Of a DNA stretch of 64,000 bases, positions 25,575 through 34,061 are shown one piece after another. This DNA is from an uncultured Roseibium sp. (lineage in GTDB: Bacteria; Pseudomonadota; Alphaproteobacteria; Rhizobiales; Stappiaceae): the NCBI RefSeq assembly GCF_963675985.1, contig NZ_OY780958.1, positions 744,001 to 808,000 of the forward strand, given 5' to 3'. The notes below the pieces were generated by a model. That model was not told the origin of the DNA, did not search any database, and saw only the letters and a program-made list of their open reading frames with translations. The translations under genes were made by a program, and so were the position numbers. How positions within the stretch are numbered: position 1 is the stretch's first letter; every line of letters starts with the position of its first letter.

Positions 25575-25737
25575 AGCGGATTTGGGTTGCATTCTATCGG
25601 CAGCTTCTTGTGCGGCGCTGTTTGCCTGAATTCCCCGTTTTCCCCGGAGCCTCCCGAAATTCGCCCGGGGACGTAAGAAAAAATTATTGAGTTTTTCTTA
25701 CGTAAAAGCGCTAGGCGCGATTGGAATCGGTGCATTA

Positions 25738-27024
25738 ATGGTGAGCATTGCAACGGAACGAAGATGTGAGGGATCTGCCTCCGTGACGGTCGGTTACTTC
25801 GGGAACCCGAAAGAACCGCGCCCGAATGTTCCGGCAGGCTACCATCTCCAGCCTATCGACGTTGCCTCGACTTCTCCCGCCGATGGCCTTGAGGTCTGTA
25901 TTGTTTCCGTGACGCCGGACGATGCCGGTACCGGGCTGCGCAGGGTTCGTGCGGCCGTTGGCGACATGTGTTTCGTGATTGCCTATGTCCGTGACGGCCT
26001 GGGCGTGGATTGGATGCCGCGTCTGGTGGAGCTTGGTGCGGACGATGTCTTGAGCGAAACGACCGCGGATCAGCTTGGCCTTGTGCTCAAGAAGGCCGAG
26101 AAAGCGGCCGATTTCCGGAAGCTAATGCAGCAGAGCTTGAGCCGTTTGGAAACCGAACGGAACATTCTGCAGGCTGCGATCGACAATCTGCCGTCGCCGA
26201 TATTCTTCAAGAACAGGCAGGGAATTTACAGCGGCTGCAACACGGCCTTTTCCCGCTTCATCGGTCTTCCCGCGGATCAGGTGAAGGGGGCGAGCGTCTA
26301 TGACGTCGCGCCGGAGCATCTTGCGAAGGTGTATAAGGAAGCTGACGAAAAGCTGATGCAAAAAGGCGGGTCCCAGTTCTACGAAGCCGAAGTGTGTTAT
26401 GCGAACGGTGAGGAACGTCACGTGATGTTCAGCAAGGCCGTGACGCGTGATCCGTCCACCGGAGAGGTGAACGGCCTGGCGGGCGCGATGCTGGATATCA
26501 CCGACCGCAAGGAACTGGAAGAACAGCTCCGGCGCGCGGCCGAGTTCGACCACCTGACCGGAGCATACAACCGGCGAAAGTTCTTCAAGTCGGCCGGAGA
26601 GGCCGAGGCGGAGGCACGGGAAAACGGCGCCGGTCTGGCGGTTCTCGTCATCGACGTGGATAATTTCAAGAGCATCAACGACCGGCATGGCCATGCGATC
26701 GGTGACGGCGCGTTGTGTCATCTGGTGGAACAACTGGGCGAGCACTTGAGAGAAGGGCATTTTTTCGCCCGGGCCGGGGGCGAAGAGTTCTTTGCCCTGC
26801 TCAAGGATTGCGATGTCGACCAGGCTGCCGAAATTGCGGAATCCATTCGGCGCAGAATCGAGACCAGTATCTTCAGCGAAAGCGGCGTGGTGCTTTCCTA
26901 TCATGTCAGCATCGGCGTTGCGGCGCTCGAACAGGATGAGACGGTCTCTTCGGCATTGATGCGAGCCGACAAGGCGCTCTACCGGGCCAAGGAAGTCGGC
27001 CGGAACCGGGTCTTCGTGGCCTGA
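25738..27024 (+). CDS. PAS-GGDEF diguanylate cyclase
   Basis: The protein of about 428 residues has an N-terminal part resembling a receiver-like or sensory alpha/beta domain (about residues 10-120), a coiled-coil stretch, a PAS domain (AIDNLPSPIFFKNRQGIYSGCNTAFSRFIGLP to DITDRKELEE) and a GGDEF domain with an active GGEEF site (FARAGGEEFF). The residues before the site (REGH) do not form the RxxD inhibitory site, so feedback inhibition may be absent. No membrane segment is evident. ATG at 25738 was chosen; a TTG 17 codons upstream would add a hydrophobic stretch. Confidence 0.88.
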   Translation: MVSIATERRCEGSASVTVGYFGNPKEPRPNVPAGYHLQPIDVASTSPADGLEVCIVSVTPDDAGTGLRRVRAAVGDMCFVIAYVRDGLGVDWMPRLVELGADDVLSETTADQLGLVLKKAEKAADFRKLMQQSLSRLETERNILQAAIDNLPSPIFFKNRQGIYSGCNTAFSRFIGLPADQVKGASVYDVAPEHLAKVYKEADEKLMQKGGSQFYEAEVCYANGEERHVMFSKAVTRDPSTGEVNGLAGAMLDITDRKELEEQLRRAAEFDHLTGAYNRRKFFKSAGEAEAEARENGAGLAVLVIDVDNFKSINDRHGHAIGDGALCHLVEQLGEHLREGHFFARAGGEEFFALLKDCDVDQAAEIAESIRRRIETSIFSESGVVLSYHVSIGVAALEQDETVSSALMRADKALYRAKEVGRNRVFVA

Positions 27025-27114
27025 GGCCTGCGCGTGCCGGCGTTTCATGGTAATCTGAAATCGTTCGGTCGCATTCTGATTGTTTCCGCCGGTCAAGGGC
27101 GGGAAGGGATACCC

Positions 27115-27402
27115 ATGACAGCTACAGGCAAATGTGTTCGGGCGATCATCCGCGGCCGGGTGCAGGGTGTCGGTTATCGCGCGTGGTGCGCACAGGCGGC
27201 GAGTGCCCGCGGCCTATCCGGCTGGGTCCGCAACTGCCGCTCCGGTGAGGTCGAGGCCTTGTTCAGCGGCGAGGAAAAGATGGTCGATACCATGCTTGCC
27301 GCCGTGTGGGAGGGGCCCCGGTTTGCAAGGGTGCTCGAGGTGGAAGTCAACAGCGAGGCGACTGTCCCGGGCGAGGGGTTCGAGATCCGGGGAACCGTTT
27401 GA
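27115..27402 (+). CDS. acyP: Acylphosphatase
   Basis: This 95-residue protein has the acylphosphatase signature with the catalytic Arg in RGRVQGVGYRAWC and the catalytic Asn in GWVRNCRSGEVEALFSG. It hydrolyses the carboxyl-phosphate bond of acyl phosphates such as 1,3-bisphosphoglycerate. The ending EGFEIRGTV is usual. ATG at 27115 follows GGGAAGGGATACCC. It stands alone between the cyclase gene and sqdB. Confidence 0.93.
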   Translation: MTATGKCVRAIIRGRVQGVGYRAWCAQAASARGLSGWVRNCRSGEVEALFSGEEKMVDTMLAAVWEGPRFARVLEVEVNSEATVPGEGFEIRGTV

Positions 27403-27630
27403 AGCTCGCTCCGTTCGCAGGGCGCGCCATCATCTGCGCGCTGGGCACCTTTCCAGGAGGTTTTCCAGAGCCGAAAGGTTCGCCTCTGGCGGCGTCTCGT
27501 TATTTTTCCTAAGCTTTTCTTCGAGCGAGATTCCCTTGTCATGTTATTCACATGCAAATGGCGTTTACGGTGGGACTCGAATTATAAGCCGGCTTGCCCG
27601 TGCGCAGGTGTTTGATCAAAGGAGATGATC

Positions 27631-28851
27631 GTGAAGATTGCTGTTCTTGGCGGAGATGGGTTTATCGGCTGGCCAACGTCGCTGCATCTGTCCGATCGGG
27701 GCCATGCAGTTCACATCGTCGACAATCTGAGTCGGCGCTGGATCGATACCGAGCTTGGCGTTCAATCTCTCACGCCGATGGATTCCATTCAGGAACGTAC
27801 CCGGATCTGGAAGCAGGAGACGGGCAACAGGATCCATTTCCACCTGATCGATATCGCTTCCGACTATCAGGTCTTCAAGACATGGCTGGCGGACACCCGG
27901 CCGGACGCGATCATCCATTTCGCCGAACAGCGGGCCGCGCCCTATTCGATGAAATCGGACAGGCACAAGAACTATACGGTCAACAACAACGTCAATGCGA
28001 CGCACCACCTGCTGAACGCCATGGTGGAGCTCGATCTCGACGCACATCTCATCCACCTTGGAACCATGGGCGTCTACGGCTATTCGACCGTGGGCGCGGC
28101 AATCCCGGAAGGCTATCTACCGGTCGGAATCGAGACCATGGACGGGGAGACGGTGTCCCAGGAAATCCTCTACCCGTCCAATCCGGGCTCGATCTATCAC
28201 ATGACCAAGTGTCTGGATCAGCTCCTGTTCCAGTTCTACGCAAAGAACGACGGCCTCAGGATCACCGACCTGCATCAGGGCATTGTCTGGGGCACCCACA
28301 CCGAGCAGACCCGGCGTCACGAGCAGCTGATCAACCGGTTCGACTATGACGGCGATTACGGTACGGTGCTGAACCGGTTCCTGATCCAGGCGGCGATCGA
28401 CTATCCGCTGACGGTGCACGGCACCGGCGGCCAGACGCGGGCCTTCATCCATATTCAGGATTCGGTGCGCTGCATCGAGCTGGCCCTGAACAATCCGCCT
28501 GCGCACGGCGATCGGGTCAAGGTGTTCAACCAGATGACGGAAACCCACCGGGTGCGAGACCTGGCGGAACTTATTTCGAAGATGACCGGTGCGAAAATCG
28601 CCTGGCTGCCAAATCCGCGCAAGGAAGCGCCGGAAAACGATCTGGTGGTGAAGAACGACCAGTTCCTGGAACTTGGTCTGGAGCCGATCACGCTAGCCGA
28701 AGGGCTGCTTTCGGAGGTGGTCGATGTGGCGAAGAAATACGCCTATCGGGTCGACCGCAGCCGGGTTCCGGCGGTGTCCGCCTGGACCAAGGACATCGCC
28801 AAAGAGGTGGAAACCGACCCGGAACATCCGCGTTTGCGGTCGGTCTCTTAA
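27631..28851 (+). CDS. sqdB: UDP-sulfoquinovose synthase SqdB
   Basis: SqdB converts UDP-glucose and sulfite to UDP-sulfoquinovose, the head-group donor of the sulfolipid SQDG. The 406-residue extended SDR protein has the NAD-binding loop GGDGFIGW, the catalytic Thr in LGTMGVYGYS and the YxxxK pair in SIYHMTKCLDQ. The long insert NLSRRWIDTELGVQSLTP is diagnostic of the SQD1/SqdB family. The ribosome site AAAGGAG (27618-27624) abuts the ATG at 27625 and sits 6 bases from GTG at 27631; the spacing favours the GTG. sqdD starts 4 bases after its stop. Confidence 0.95.
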   Translation: MKIAVLGGDGFIGWPTSLHLSDRGHAVHIVDNLSRRWIDTELGVQSLTPMDSIQERTRIWKQETGNRIHFHLIDIASDYQVFKTWLADTRPDAIIHFAEQRAAPYSMKSDRHKNYTVNNNVNATHHLLNAMVELDLDAHLIHLGTMGVYGYSTVGAAIPEGYLPVGIETMDGETVSQEILYPSNPGSIYHMTKCLDQLLFQFYAKNDGLRITDLHQGIVWGTHTEQTRRHEQLINRFDYDGDYGTVLNRFLIQAAIDYPLTVHGTGGQTRAFIHIQDSVRCIELALNNPPAHGDRVKVFNQMTETHRVRDLAELISKMTGAKIAWLPNPRKEAPENDLVVKNDQFLELGLEPITLAEGLLSEVVDVAKKYAYRVDRSRVPAVSAWTKDIAKEVETDPEHPRLRSVS

Positions 28852-28855
28852 GGTC

Positions 28856-29728
28856 ATGCCTTTCGACGATATCGGGCCGGTGTTCGAAGAACCGGCCCGA
28901 AGCACCCATGCCTATGTGACCCTGGTGACCAATCCGGACTATGTGACCGGAGCGGTTGCCCTGCTGCGCTCTCTGCGCCGGACGGAGACCGAAGCCGATC
29001 TGGTGGTGCTTTACACGCCCGGAGTGAGCAATGAGGATCTGGACGCCTTGCGGGCGTTCTCGCCGCGGTGTGGCGCCTGTGAACGCCTGCCCACGTCGGC
29101 GGACTTCAACGAGCGCCACGAACGTGGTCGGCTGCATACGGCTGCTCCCTTCACCAAGGGCGGCAAGCCGGTGTTCCATACGCCGCTCGACAATTTCGTC
29201 AAGCTCAGGCTATGGCAGCTGGAGGACTACAGCAGCGTGGTCTTCATCGATGCCGATGCCATCGTGTTGAAGAGTTGCGACAAACTGTTCGGCTATCCGG
29301 AATTCTGTGCTGCCCCCAATGTCTATGAGGCACTTGCCGACTTTCACCGGATGAACAGCGGCGTCTTCACCGCGCGGCCGTCAAAGGCGACTTTCGCGCG
29401 GATGATGGCCATGCTGGACCAGCCGGACGTGTTCTGGCGCCGGACCGACCAGACCTTCCTGCAAAGCTTCTTTCCCGACTGGCACGGCCTGCCGGTCTTC
29501 TGCAACATGCTGCAATACGTCTGGTTCAACCTGCCCGATCTCTGGGACTGGTCGGAGATCCGTGTGTTGCATTATCAGTACGAAAAACCCTGGCAGGCGG
29601 ACAATCCCAAGGCGGAGCGCCTGCAACCGTTGATCGATCTCTGGCAGGCATTTTATTCCGGTGAAGGCATTCCCGATAACATCGGTTCGCTGCCGGGACC
29701 TGCCGCCTCTGTGAAAGAACCCGCGTGA
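28856..29728 (+). CDS. sqdD: Sulfoquinovosyl transferase-like glycosyltransferase SqdD
   Basis: This 290-residue GT8/glycogenin-like transferase has the metal-binding DxD in VVFIDADAIVLKS and the family's YVTLVTNPDYVTGAVALLRSLR N-terminus. In Rhodobacter-type sqdBDC operons SqdD is the glycosyltransferase gene of SQDG assembly. Position and class both fit. ATG at 28856 is four bases after sqdB. The stop overlaps the next start (TGATG). A stand-alone GT8 protein would be the alternative reading, but the operon context makes SqdD likely. Confidence 0.88.
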   Translation: MPFDDIGPVFEEPARSTHAYVTLVTNPDYVTGAVALLRSLRRTETEADLVVLYTPGVSNEDLDALRAFSPRCGACERLPTSADFNERHERGRLHTAAPFTKGGKPVFHTPLDNFVKLRLWQLEDYSSVVFIDADAIVLKSCDKLFGYPEFCAAPNVYEALADFHRMNSGVFTARPSKATFARMMAMLDQPDVFWRRTDQTFLQSFFPDWHGLPVFCNMLQYVWFNLPDLWDWSEIRVLHYQYEKPWQADNPKAERLQPLIDLWQAFYSGEGIPDNIGSLPGPAASVKEPA

Positions 29729-30603
29729 TGCATGTGCTTCTGACTGGCGGGACCGGCGCCCTCGGGCGGTTTATCGCCGCCGGCCTGCTTGAGGCCGGAC
29801 ACGAGGTGACGTTTCTCGGCCGTACAAAGCCGGAGGATGACCGTGTCGGCTTCCTGTCCTGGGACCTGTCTGCCCCCGATATCGATCTGCCTGCCGCCGA
29901 CGCGCTGGTGCATTGCGCGCTGGCGCATGTGCCGGGCCGCTACCGCGGCGGGGAAGGGGATGATCCGGCGGGTTTCCTGCTTGCCAATGTGGACGGCACG
30001 CGCAAGTTGTTCCAGGCGGCGAAGGCGGCCGGAGTGCGTCACTGCGTCTTCCTGTCGAGCCGGGCGGTTTATGCGGACAACGGCCAATGGGAAGTCCTGA
30101 CGGAGGCGGCCCAGTTGCGGCCGGATACGCTCTACGGTCAGGTGAAGCTGGCGGGCGAAGAGGCGCTGCGGGCCCTGTGCACGGAGCACTTTTGCGGAAC
30201 CAGCTTGCGCGCAACCGGCATCTACGGCCTGCCGCCGGGAGCGACCACTCACAAGTGGTCGGAGCTTTTTTTCAATTTCGCGAATGGTGCGACGGTCCTG
30301 CCGCGCGTGGGAACGGAAGTGCATGGCGAGGATCTGGCGTCCTCCGTGCTGCTCGTGCTGGAAAAGGTGGGCGAGCGGTCAGAGCCCTATCAGGTCTACA
30401 ACGTCTCCGACCTGCTGCTCGACCGGCAGGATCTGTTGAAGCTTTATGTCGAGGCCACCGGCTGCGAGACCCCGCTGCCGCTCCGCGCTGCCGGACCGGT
30501 CGGTGTCATGGAGCCGGGCAAACTGAAGGTGCTTGGATGGGCGCCGGGAGGTATGGGAAAGCTGCGGGAGTTTGTGGAAGCAGTGGCGGCCAAGGTGAGC
30601 TAG
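29728..30603 (+). CDS. sqdC: NAD-dependent epimerase/dehydratase-like protein SqdC
   Basis: This 291-residue extended SDR protein has LLTGGTGALGRFIAAGLLEAGH (NAD(P) binding), the active-site Ser region VFLSSRAVY, and Tyr/Lys in YGQVKLAGEE. It is the third gene of sqdBDC with a one-base overlap. In Rhodobacter, loss of SqdC is reported to make sulfolipid-related intermediates accumulate, so it acts late or in precursor handling. Its exact reaction is not known. The symbol rests on operon position plus fold. Confidence 0.8.
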   Translation: MHVLLTGGTGALGRFIAAGLLEAGHEVTFLGRTKPEDDRVGFLSWDLSAPDIDLPAADALVHCALAHVPGRYRGGEGDDPAGFLLANVDGTRKLFQAAKAAGVRHCVFLSSRAVYADNGQWEVLTEAAQLRPDTLYGQVKLAGEEALRALCTEHFCGTSLRATGIYGLPPGATTHKWSELFFNFANGATVLPRVGTEVHGEDLASSVLLVLEKVGERSEPYQVYNVSDLLLDRQDLLKLYVEATGCETPLPLRAAGPVGVMEPGKLKVLGWAPGGMGKLREFVEAVAAKVS

Positions 30604-30719
30604 AGGGAACAGTCGAGGGAATCAGGCAAGGCTTTGCCCAGCACGTGGCTGTCATCCCCGATCAAGTCGGAGATGATGGTCGTATGAGTGGAGAAGTACT
30701 GTCCCCTTTCCCGTATCTC

Positions 30720-31445
30720 TCACGCCACCGCCCGCGTCTCTCCAAAAATCTTTTCGAACTCCGCGCGCAGGACCGTGTCGTTTTCGGCCATGGAGACCGG
30801 GATGCCTAGATCCACGAGGCTGGTGACGCCGTGGTCCTGGACGCCGCAGGGGACGATGCCGGAGAAGTGCTCCAGTTCCGGGTCCACGTTGAAGCTGATG
30901 CCGTGGAAGGTGACCCATTTGCGCACCCGGATGCCGATGGCGGCGATCTTGTCTTCCACGTTGGCGCCCCGGTCCGGCCGGCGCACCCAGACGCCGACCC
31001 GGTCTTCCCGGCGTTCGCCGCGGATGTGGTATTGCCAGAGTGTGTTGATGAGCCAGGCCTCCAGGGCTGCCACGAAGGCGCGGATGTCCTGGCGGCGGCG
31101 CTTCAGGTCCAGCATCACGTAGGCGACCCGCTGGCCGGGGCCGTGATAGGTGAACTGGCCGCCGCGTCCAGTCTTGAAGACCGGGAACCGATCGGGCGCG
31201 ACCAGGTCGCCCGCGTCCGCGCTGGTGCCGGCGGTATAAAGCGGGGGATGCTCCAGCAGCCAGACCCGCTCGTTGCCGGTGCCCGCGCTTATCCGGGCCA
31301 CATGGGCTTCCATTTTCGCCACGGCTTCCTCGTAACCGACGAGGTTGTCGGAAACGATCCAGTCGACAGGGGGGCACTCGACCGACGGGCTGGAAACCTG
31401 GGGATGAAAGTCGTGGGCGAGGCTTTCGCGTTCCGGATGGGACAT
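30720..31445 (-). CDS. lipB: Octanoyl-ACP:protein octanoyltransferase LipB
   Basis: LipB transfers octanoate from acyl carrier protein to lipoyl domains, the first step of lipoic acid synthesis. The 241-residue chain has EHPPLYTAGTSAD, the GRGGQFTYHGPGQRVAYVMLDLK block with conserved His, the catalytic Lys in VRKWVTFHGISFNV, and the catalytic Cys in GIVPCGVQDHGVTSL. It has a short N-terminal extension before the core, common in alphaproteobacteria. It is divergent from the FliN-like gene. Confidence 0.95.
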   Translation of the reverse strand: MSHPERESLAHDFHPQVSSPSVECPPVDWIVSDNLVGYEEAVAKMEAHVARISAGTGNERVWLLEHPPLYTAGTSADAGDLVAPDRFPVFKTGRGGQFTYHGPGQRVAYVMLDLKRRRQDIRAFVAALEAWLINTLWQYHIRGERREDRVGVWVRRPDRGANVEDKIAAIGIRVRKWVTFHGISFNVDPELEHFSGIVPCGVQDHGVTSLVDLGIPVSMAENDTVLRAEFEKIFGETRAVA

Positions 31446-31554
31446 GGGGTGCTTTAAGCTTTTGTTAACGATTTGAGCTGTGAATGGGATCTTAAGGTTT
31501 CGTTAAGATGCCTGTTCGCGCTCAGCATCACTCTCATATAGGCGGAAGGCTGTC

Positions 31555-31821
31555 ATGGCCACCTTCGATGAAATCAATGTCGACATCTCGGTCGTTCTCG
31601 GATCCTCGGAAATGCCGGTGCACCAGCTCCTGCGCATGGGCCGCGGCGCGGTGATCGATCTCGACGTGCGCGAAGACGATGACGTGTCGATCTACGCCAA
31701 CAACACGCTGGTGGCAAAAGGGCAGGTGGTCCTGCTCGGAGAGCGGGTCGGGATCTCCATCACCGAGGTCTTGATGCGCAGTCCCGAGGTCCGCCCCATG
31801 CGGACCGAGGGGCCGCTTTGA
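31555..31821 (+). CDS. FliN-like SpoA-domain protein
   Basis: This 88-residue protein consists of one SpoA/FliN domain. It contains INVDISVVLGSSEMPVHQLLRMGRGAVIDLD and NTLVAKGQVVLLGERVGISITEVL, both very close to the C-terminal domain of FliN, a subunit of the flagellar switch ring. It lacks the N-terminal extension of full FliN and lies away from any flagellar gene here. It may be the flagellar FliN of this organism placed apart or a paralogue with another task. A good promoter region separates it from lipB. Confidence 0.85.
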   Translation: MATFDEINVDISVVLGSSEMPVHQLLRMGRGAVIDLDVREDDDVSIYANNTLVAKGQVVLLGERVGISITEVLMRSPEVRPMRTEGPL

Positions 31822-31927
31822 GCGGCTCATTAGCTGTTGTGAATTATTCTGAAAAGCGTACTTGCTAAGCAGAATCCGATTTGCTACATGAGGCGCCTCG
31901 ACGCCGACCGGCGCCGGGAAAAAATTG

Positions 31928-32013
31928 CGGTCGTGGCGGAATTGGTAGACGCGCAGCGTTGAGGTCGCTGTGGGGTAAAACCCGTGGAAGTTCGAGTCTT
32001 CTCGACCGCACCA
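31928..32013 (+). tRNA. tRNA-Leu (anticodon GAG)
   Basis: The 86-base sequence folds as a type II tRNA. The acceptor stem GCGGTCG pairs with CGACCGC and a CCA end is encoded (32011-32013). The anticodon stem CAGCG/CGCTG encloses the loop TTGAGGT, anticodon GAG. The variable arm TGGGGTAAAACCCG is long as in leucine tRNAs, and the T loop reads TTCGAGT. It lies on the left edge of a region with a broken gene and an IS remnant, a common insertion neighbourhood. Confidence 0.97.
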
Positions 32014-32137
32014 CCCCTTGCTCATGGAGCTTCGGGTGGCGAGCCACCCAAACGGCATTTGGTTTGGGATAGAAAAGCTACCCGGATAAAATGCAAAGGC
32101 TGTCGCCCGAAGCTGAAAGCGAAGGGGGGCTATTTGC

Positions 32138-32212
32138 TCCCGTAGTATTTCTTCACCAGGCAAGACCTGCATCGGCTTCACCAGCGACCTGAAGCAACGC
32201 TTCGCCGATCAC
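32138..32212 (+). pseudogene. GIY-YIG-type nuclease fragment, truncated by an IS end
   Basis: In one frame the stretch reads SISSPGKTCIGFTSDLKQRFADH, matching the core of GIY-YIG endonuclease domains of the small YhbQ/UPF0213-like type (G-K-T-x-I-G-F-T-S-D-L-x-x-R-xx-xH). No start codon or preceding GIY strand in frame is seen; a one-base slip near the CCC at 32139-32141 would restore one. The homology ends exactly where the IS21-like terminal sequence begins (32213). The remnant is 25 codons and not functional. Confidence 0.6.
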
Positions 32213-32441
32213 TGTTGATTTCCATTGAGAAGTGACCCAGCATTTCCACCGAGAATTGACCCGTCTTTTAGGTATGTTTCGGGTCTGCGGGTTCGGTCAA
32301 GTTCTTAGCTTTCTCCTTCATCGTTTTGGGTTCACGAGCCGAACTGTTCTTGAAGCGGAAGCTGTCGTTTCCGGTTTCAAGTATGTGGCAGTGGTGGGTG
32401 AGCCGGTCGAGCAGCGCGGTTGCGGCCAATCGATAATGAGT
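32213..32441 (-). mobile_element. Remnant of an IS21-family element (terminal repeats and end of istB)
   Basis: From 32213 the plus strand begins TGTTGATTTCCATTGAGAAG, then carries two related units GTGACCC and TTGACCC spaced by similar 21-base repeats (ATTTCCATTGAGAAGTGACCC and ATTTCCACCGAGAATTGACCC differ at four positions). Repeated sequences just inside a TG... end are the hallmark of IS21-family termini. The inward strand then encodes the end of an IstB protein. The other end and istA are missing, so only about 230 bases of a once 2-kb element remain. The inner boundary is approximate. Confidence 0.75.
32268..32441 (-). pseudogene. IstB (IS21 helper ATPase) C-terminal fragment
   Basis: Read leftwards, the minus strand encodes RLAATALLDRLTHHCHILET, then GNDSFRFKNSSAREPKTMKE and a stop at 32270-32268. 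LLDRLTHH(C)xIxExGNxSxRFK is the conserved C-terminal motif of IstB/DnaC-like helper ATPases of IS21 elements. The fragment is about 57 codons of a normal 250-residue protein and lacks the Walker motifs. It lies 55 bases inside the IS end, the expected position. Confidence 0.75.
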
Positions 32442-32532
32442 TCTGCTTCAGCGCCGGTTTGCCCGGGCGGGCGCATCCATAAGAGATCCGGGAGTCGGGG
32501 CAAAGCCTTGGGCGCGTTCAACGAGGCTTTCT
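32442..32532. other. Unassigned sequence between the IS remnant and the NUDIX gene
   Basis: Together with 32014-32137 this makes up the rest of a 519-base stretch without an intact gene. The bases show no recognisable coding pattern, hairpin or repeat apart from a short G/C inverted run near 32461-32475. It may be further decayed IS21 or host DNA. Confidence 0.4.
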
Positions 32533-33009
32533 TCAGGTTTTAGACCTCGGTTCCTGCTCCATGAGTTCTGCTGCTTCGGCCGCGACCTCGGCGACATCGA
32601 GGCTCAGCGCAAGGTCCGGTTGTTTCAGGTCTTCGAGGCGGAACCAGCGGGCTTCAAGCGCATCGTCGCCGGCGACCGGTTCGCCCGATATCCAGCGGCA
32701 CAGGACCGCGACCAGGATGAAGTGCCGGCGCAACGTTCCATCGTCTCTCCTGTCGAAGACGTCGACGGCGGTGAAGACGCTTAACGGGTCCGCTCGCACG
32801 CCTGTTTCTTCCAGAAGCTCGCGGATTGCGGCGTCCTTGATCGTTTCGCCCTGTTCGATCTTGCCGCCGGGAAATCCCCAGCGGCCTGCATCCGGGGGAT
32901 TGGCCCGCCGGACCAGCAGCACTTGGCTGTCCCTGATGACGGCGGCAATGGTGGCCGGAATCGGTCGTGGCGGGAGTGGAGAGTGCGTTTTTGCGGTTGA
33001 TGTCGTCAC
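32533..33009 (-). CDS. NUDIX hydrolase
   Basis: This 158-residue protein contains a full Nudix box, GGKIEQGETIKDAAIRELLE followed by ETGV, with the REUxEE catalytic glutamates. It hydrolyses a nucleoside diphosphate linked to another moiety; the fold and length resemble MutT/ADP-ribose pyrophosphatase-like housecleaning enzymes (WGFPGGKIE). The start is GTG at 33009. It lies 32 bases after the LysR gene on the same strand, but a functional link is not evident. Confidence 0.9.
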   Translation of the reverse strand: MTTSTAKTHSPLPPRPIPATIAAVIRDSQVLLVRRANPPDAGRWGFPGGKIEQGETIKDAAIRELLEETGVRADPLSVFTAVDVFDRRDDGTLRRHFILVAVLCRWISGEPVAGDDALEARWFRLEDLKQPDLALSLDVAEVAAEAAELMEQEPRSKT

Positions 33010-33041
33010 GGTGTTGGGAATCCTGTCGGGACTGAGCGGGT

Positions 33042-33947
33042 TTAGCGGGCGGTCCCGCCGATATGAGCGAGTGTCTCCTGCCGCAGGACCCGGCTCAGGT
33101 CATGGGCGAGAGGTGACGCATTCGGTGCGATGAGCAGGCGCACCTCGATGGGGGGCAGAACGGGAAGCTTCAGCGAGCGGCCGATACAGGCGATGTCTTC
33201 CGGTCTGCCGTGGTCGGTGCGTACGCCGACACCGAGGCCGGAGCGCAGGCCGGACCAGACACCCTGCAGACTGGGTGTGGTCAGGGCCGCGCGCCAGCGC
33301 TTTTCTTCCTGGTCGAGCGTCGCAAGTGCCGCCTGGCGAAACAGACAGGGATGGCTGAAGAGCACCAGAGGGACCGGGGTTTCGGCCAATGTCTCGAGGA
33401 AGGTCTCGCAGGCGAGCCATTGCATGGGCAGGTCGCAGAGGACTTCGCCTTCGTCATTGGCGCCGGACTTGAAGAAGGCGATGGCGACATCGAGACGACC
33501 GCTGCGCACTTCTTCGGCGAGATTGTGGTTCTCGCCGGCGCGCACTTCCACGTGGACGTGCTCATGCGTAGCGGCAAACGCCGTCAGGGTCGCCGGCATC
33601 ACATCGTCGAAGAAATCCTGGGGAAGGCCGAGGCGCACGGCAGCCGTTGTTGTCGTGGAGCCAAGTGCCAGGGCCGCTTCGTCGTTAAGTGCCACGATAC
33701 GGCGGGCATAGGCGACCAAGGCCTCGCCTGCTTCGGTCGGGACCAGCCCGCGGCCCTTGCGGACAAAGAGTTGCGTCCCCGCCTGCTGTTCCAGTTTCTT
33801 GAGCTGCATGCTGATCGCCGATTGCGAGCGGCCGAGCTGGATCGCCGCCCGGGCGAAGCTGCCGAGGTCGGTTCCGGCCACGACGGCGCGCAAGGCATCG
33901 ATGTCGAAAGTTGGCTTCACTTCATATAACCGGAATTCGGACTTCAA
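33042..33947 (-). CDS. LysR-family transcriptional regulator
   Basis: This 301-residue protein has the LysR winged helix-turn-helix (DIDALRAVVAGTDLGSFARAAIQLGRSQSAISMQLKKLEQQ and GTQLFVRKGRGLVPTEAGEAL) and a periplasmic-binding-like effector domain. It is divergent from the MFS/LysE exporter pair across a 114-base gap, the classic LysR arrangement, so it probably regulates those genes. The effector is unknown. Confidence 0.92.
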   Translation of the reverse strand: MKSEFRLYEVKPTFDIDALRAVVAGTDLGSFARAAIQLGRSQSAISMQLKKLEQQAGTQLFVRKGRGLVPTEAGEALVAYARRIVALNDEAALALGSTTTTAAVRLGLPQDFFDDVMPATLTAFAATHEHVHVEVRAGENHNLAEEVRSGRLDVAIAFFKSGANDEGEVLCDLPMQWLACETFLETLAETPVPLVLFSHPCLFRQAALATLDQEEKRWRAALTTPSLQGVWSGLRSGLGVGVRTDHGRPEDIACIGRSLKLPVLPPIEVRLLIAPNASPLAHDLSRVLRQETLAHIGGTAR

Positions 33948-34061
33948 TAATATTCGATATTCTTAAGTATAGCCCCCTGCTACCGTCCGGATCAAGCTTG
34001 GTTGCGGCTCGTGTTCGCGGATGCTTCCGGGTGTCGAATGGCAACAGCGGACGGGTGAGGA

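Noticed and set aside
27465..27489. Hairpin CCAGAG/CTCTGG as terminator after acyP
   Set aside because: The stem has a mismatch and no strong T-run directly after it; too weak to list.
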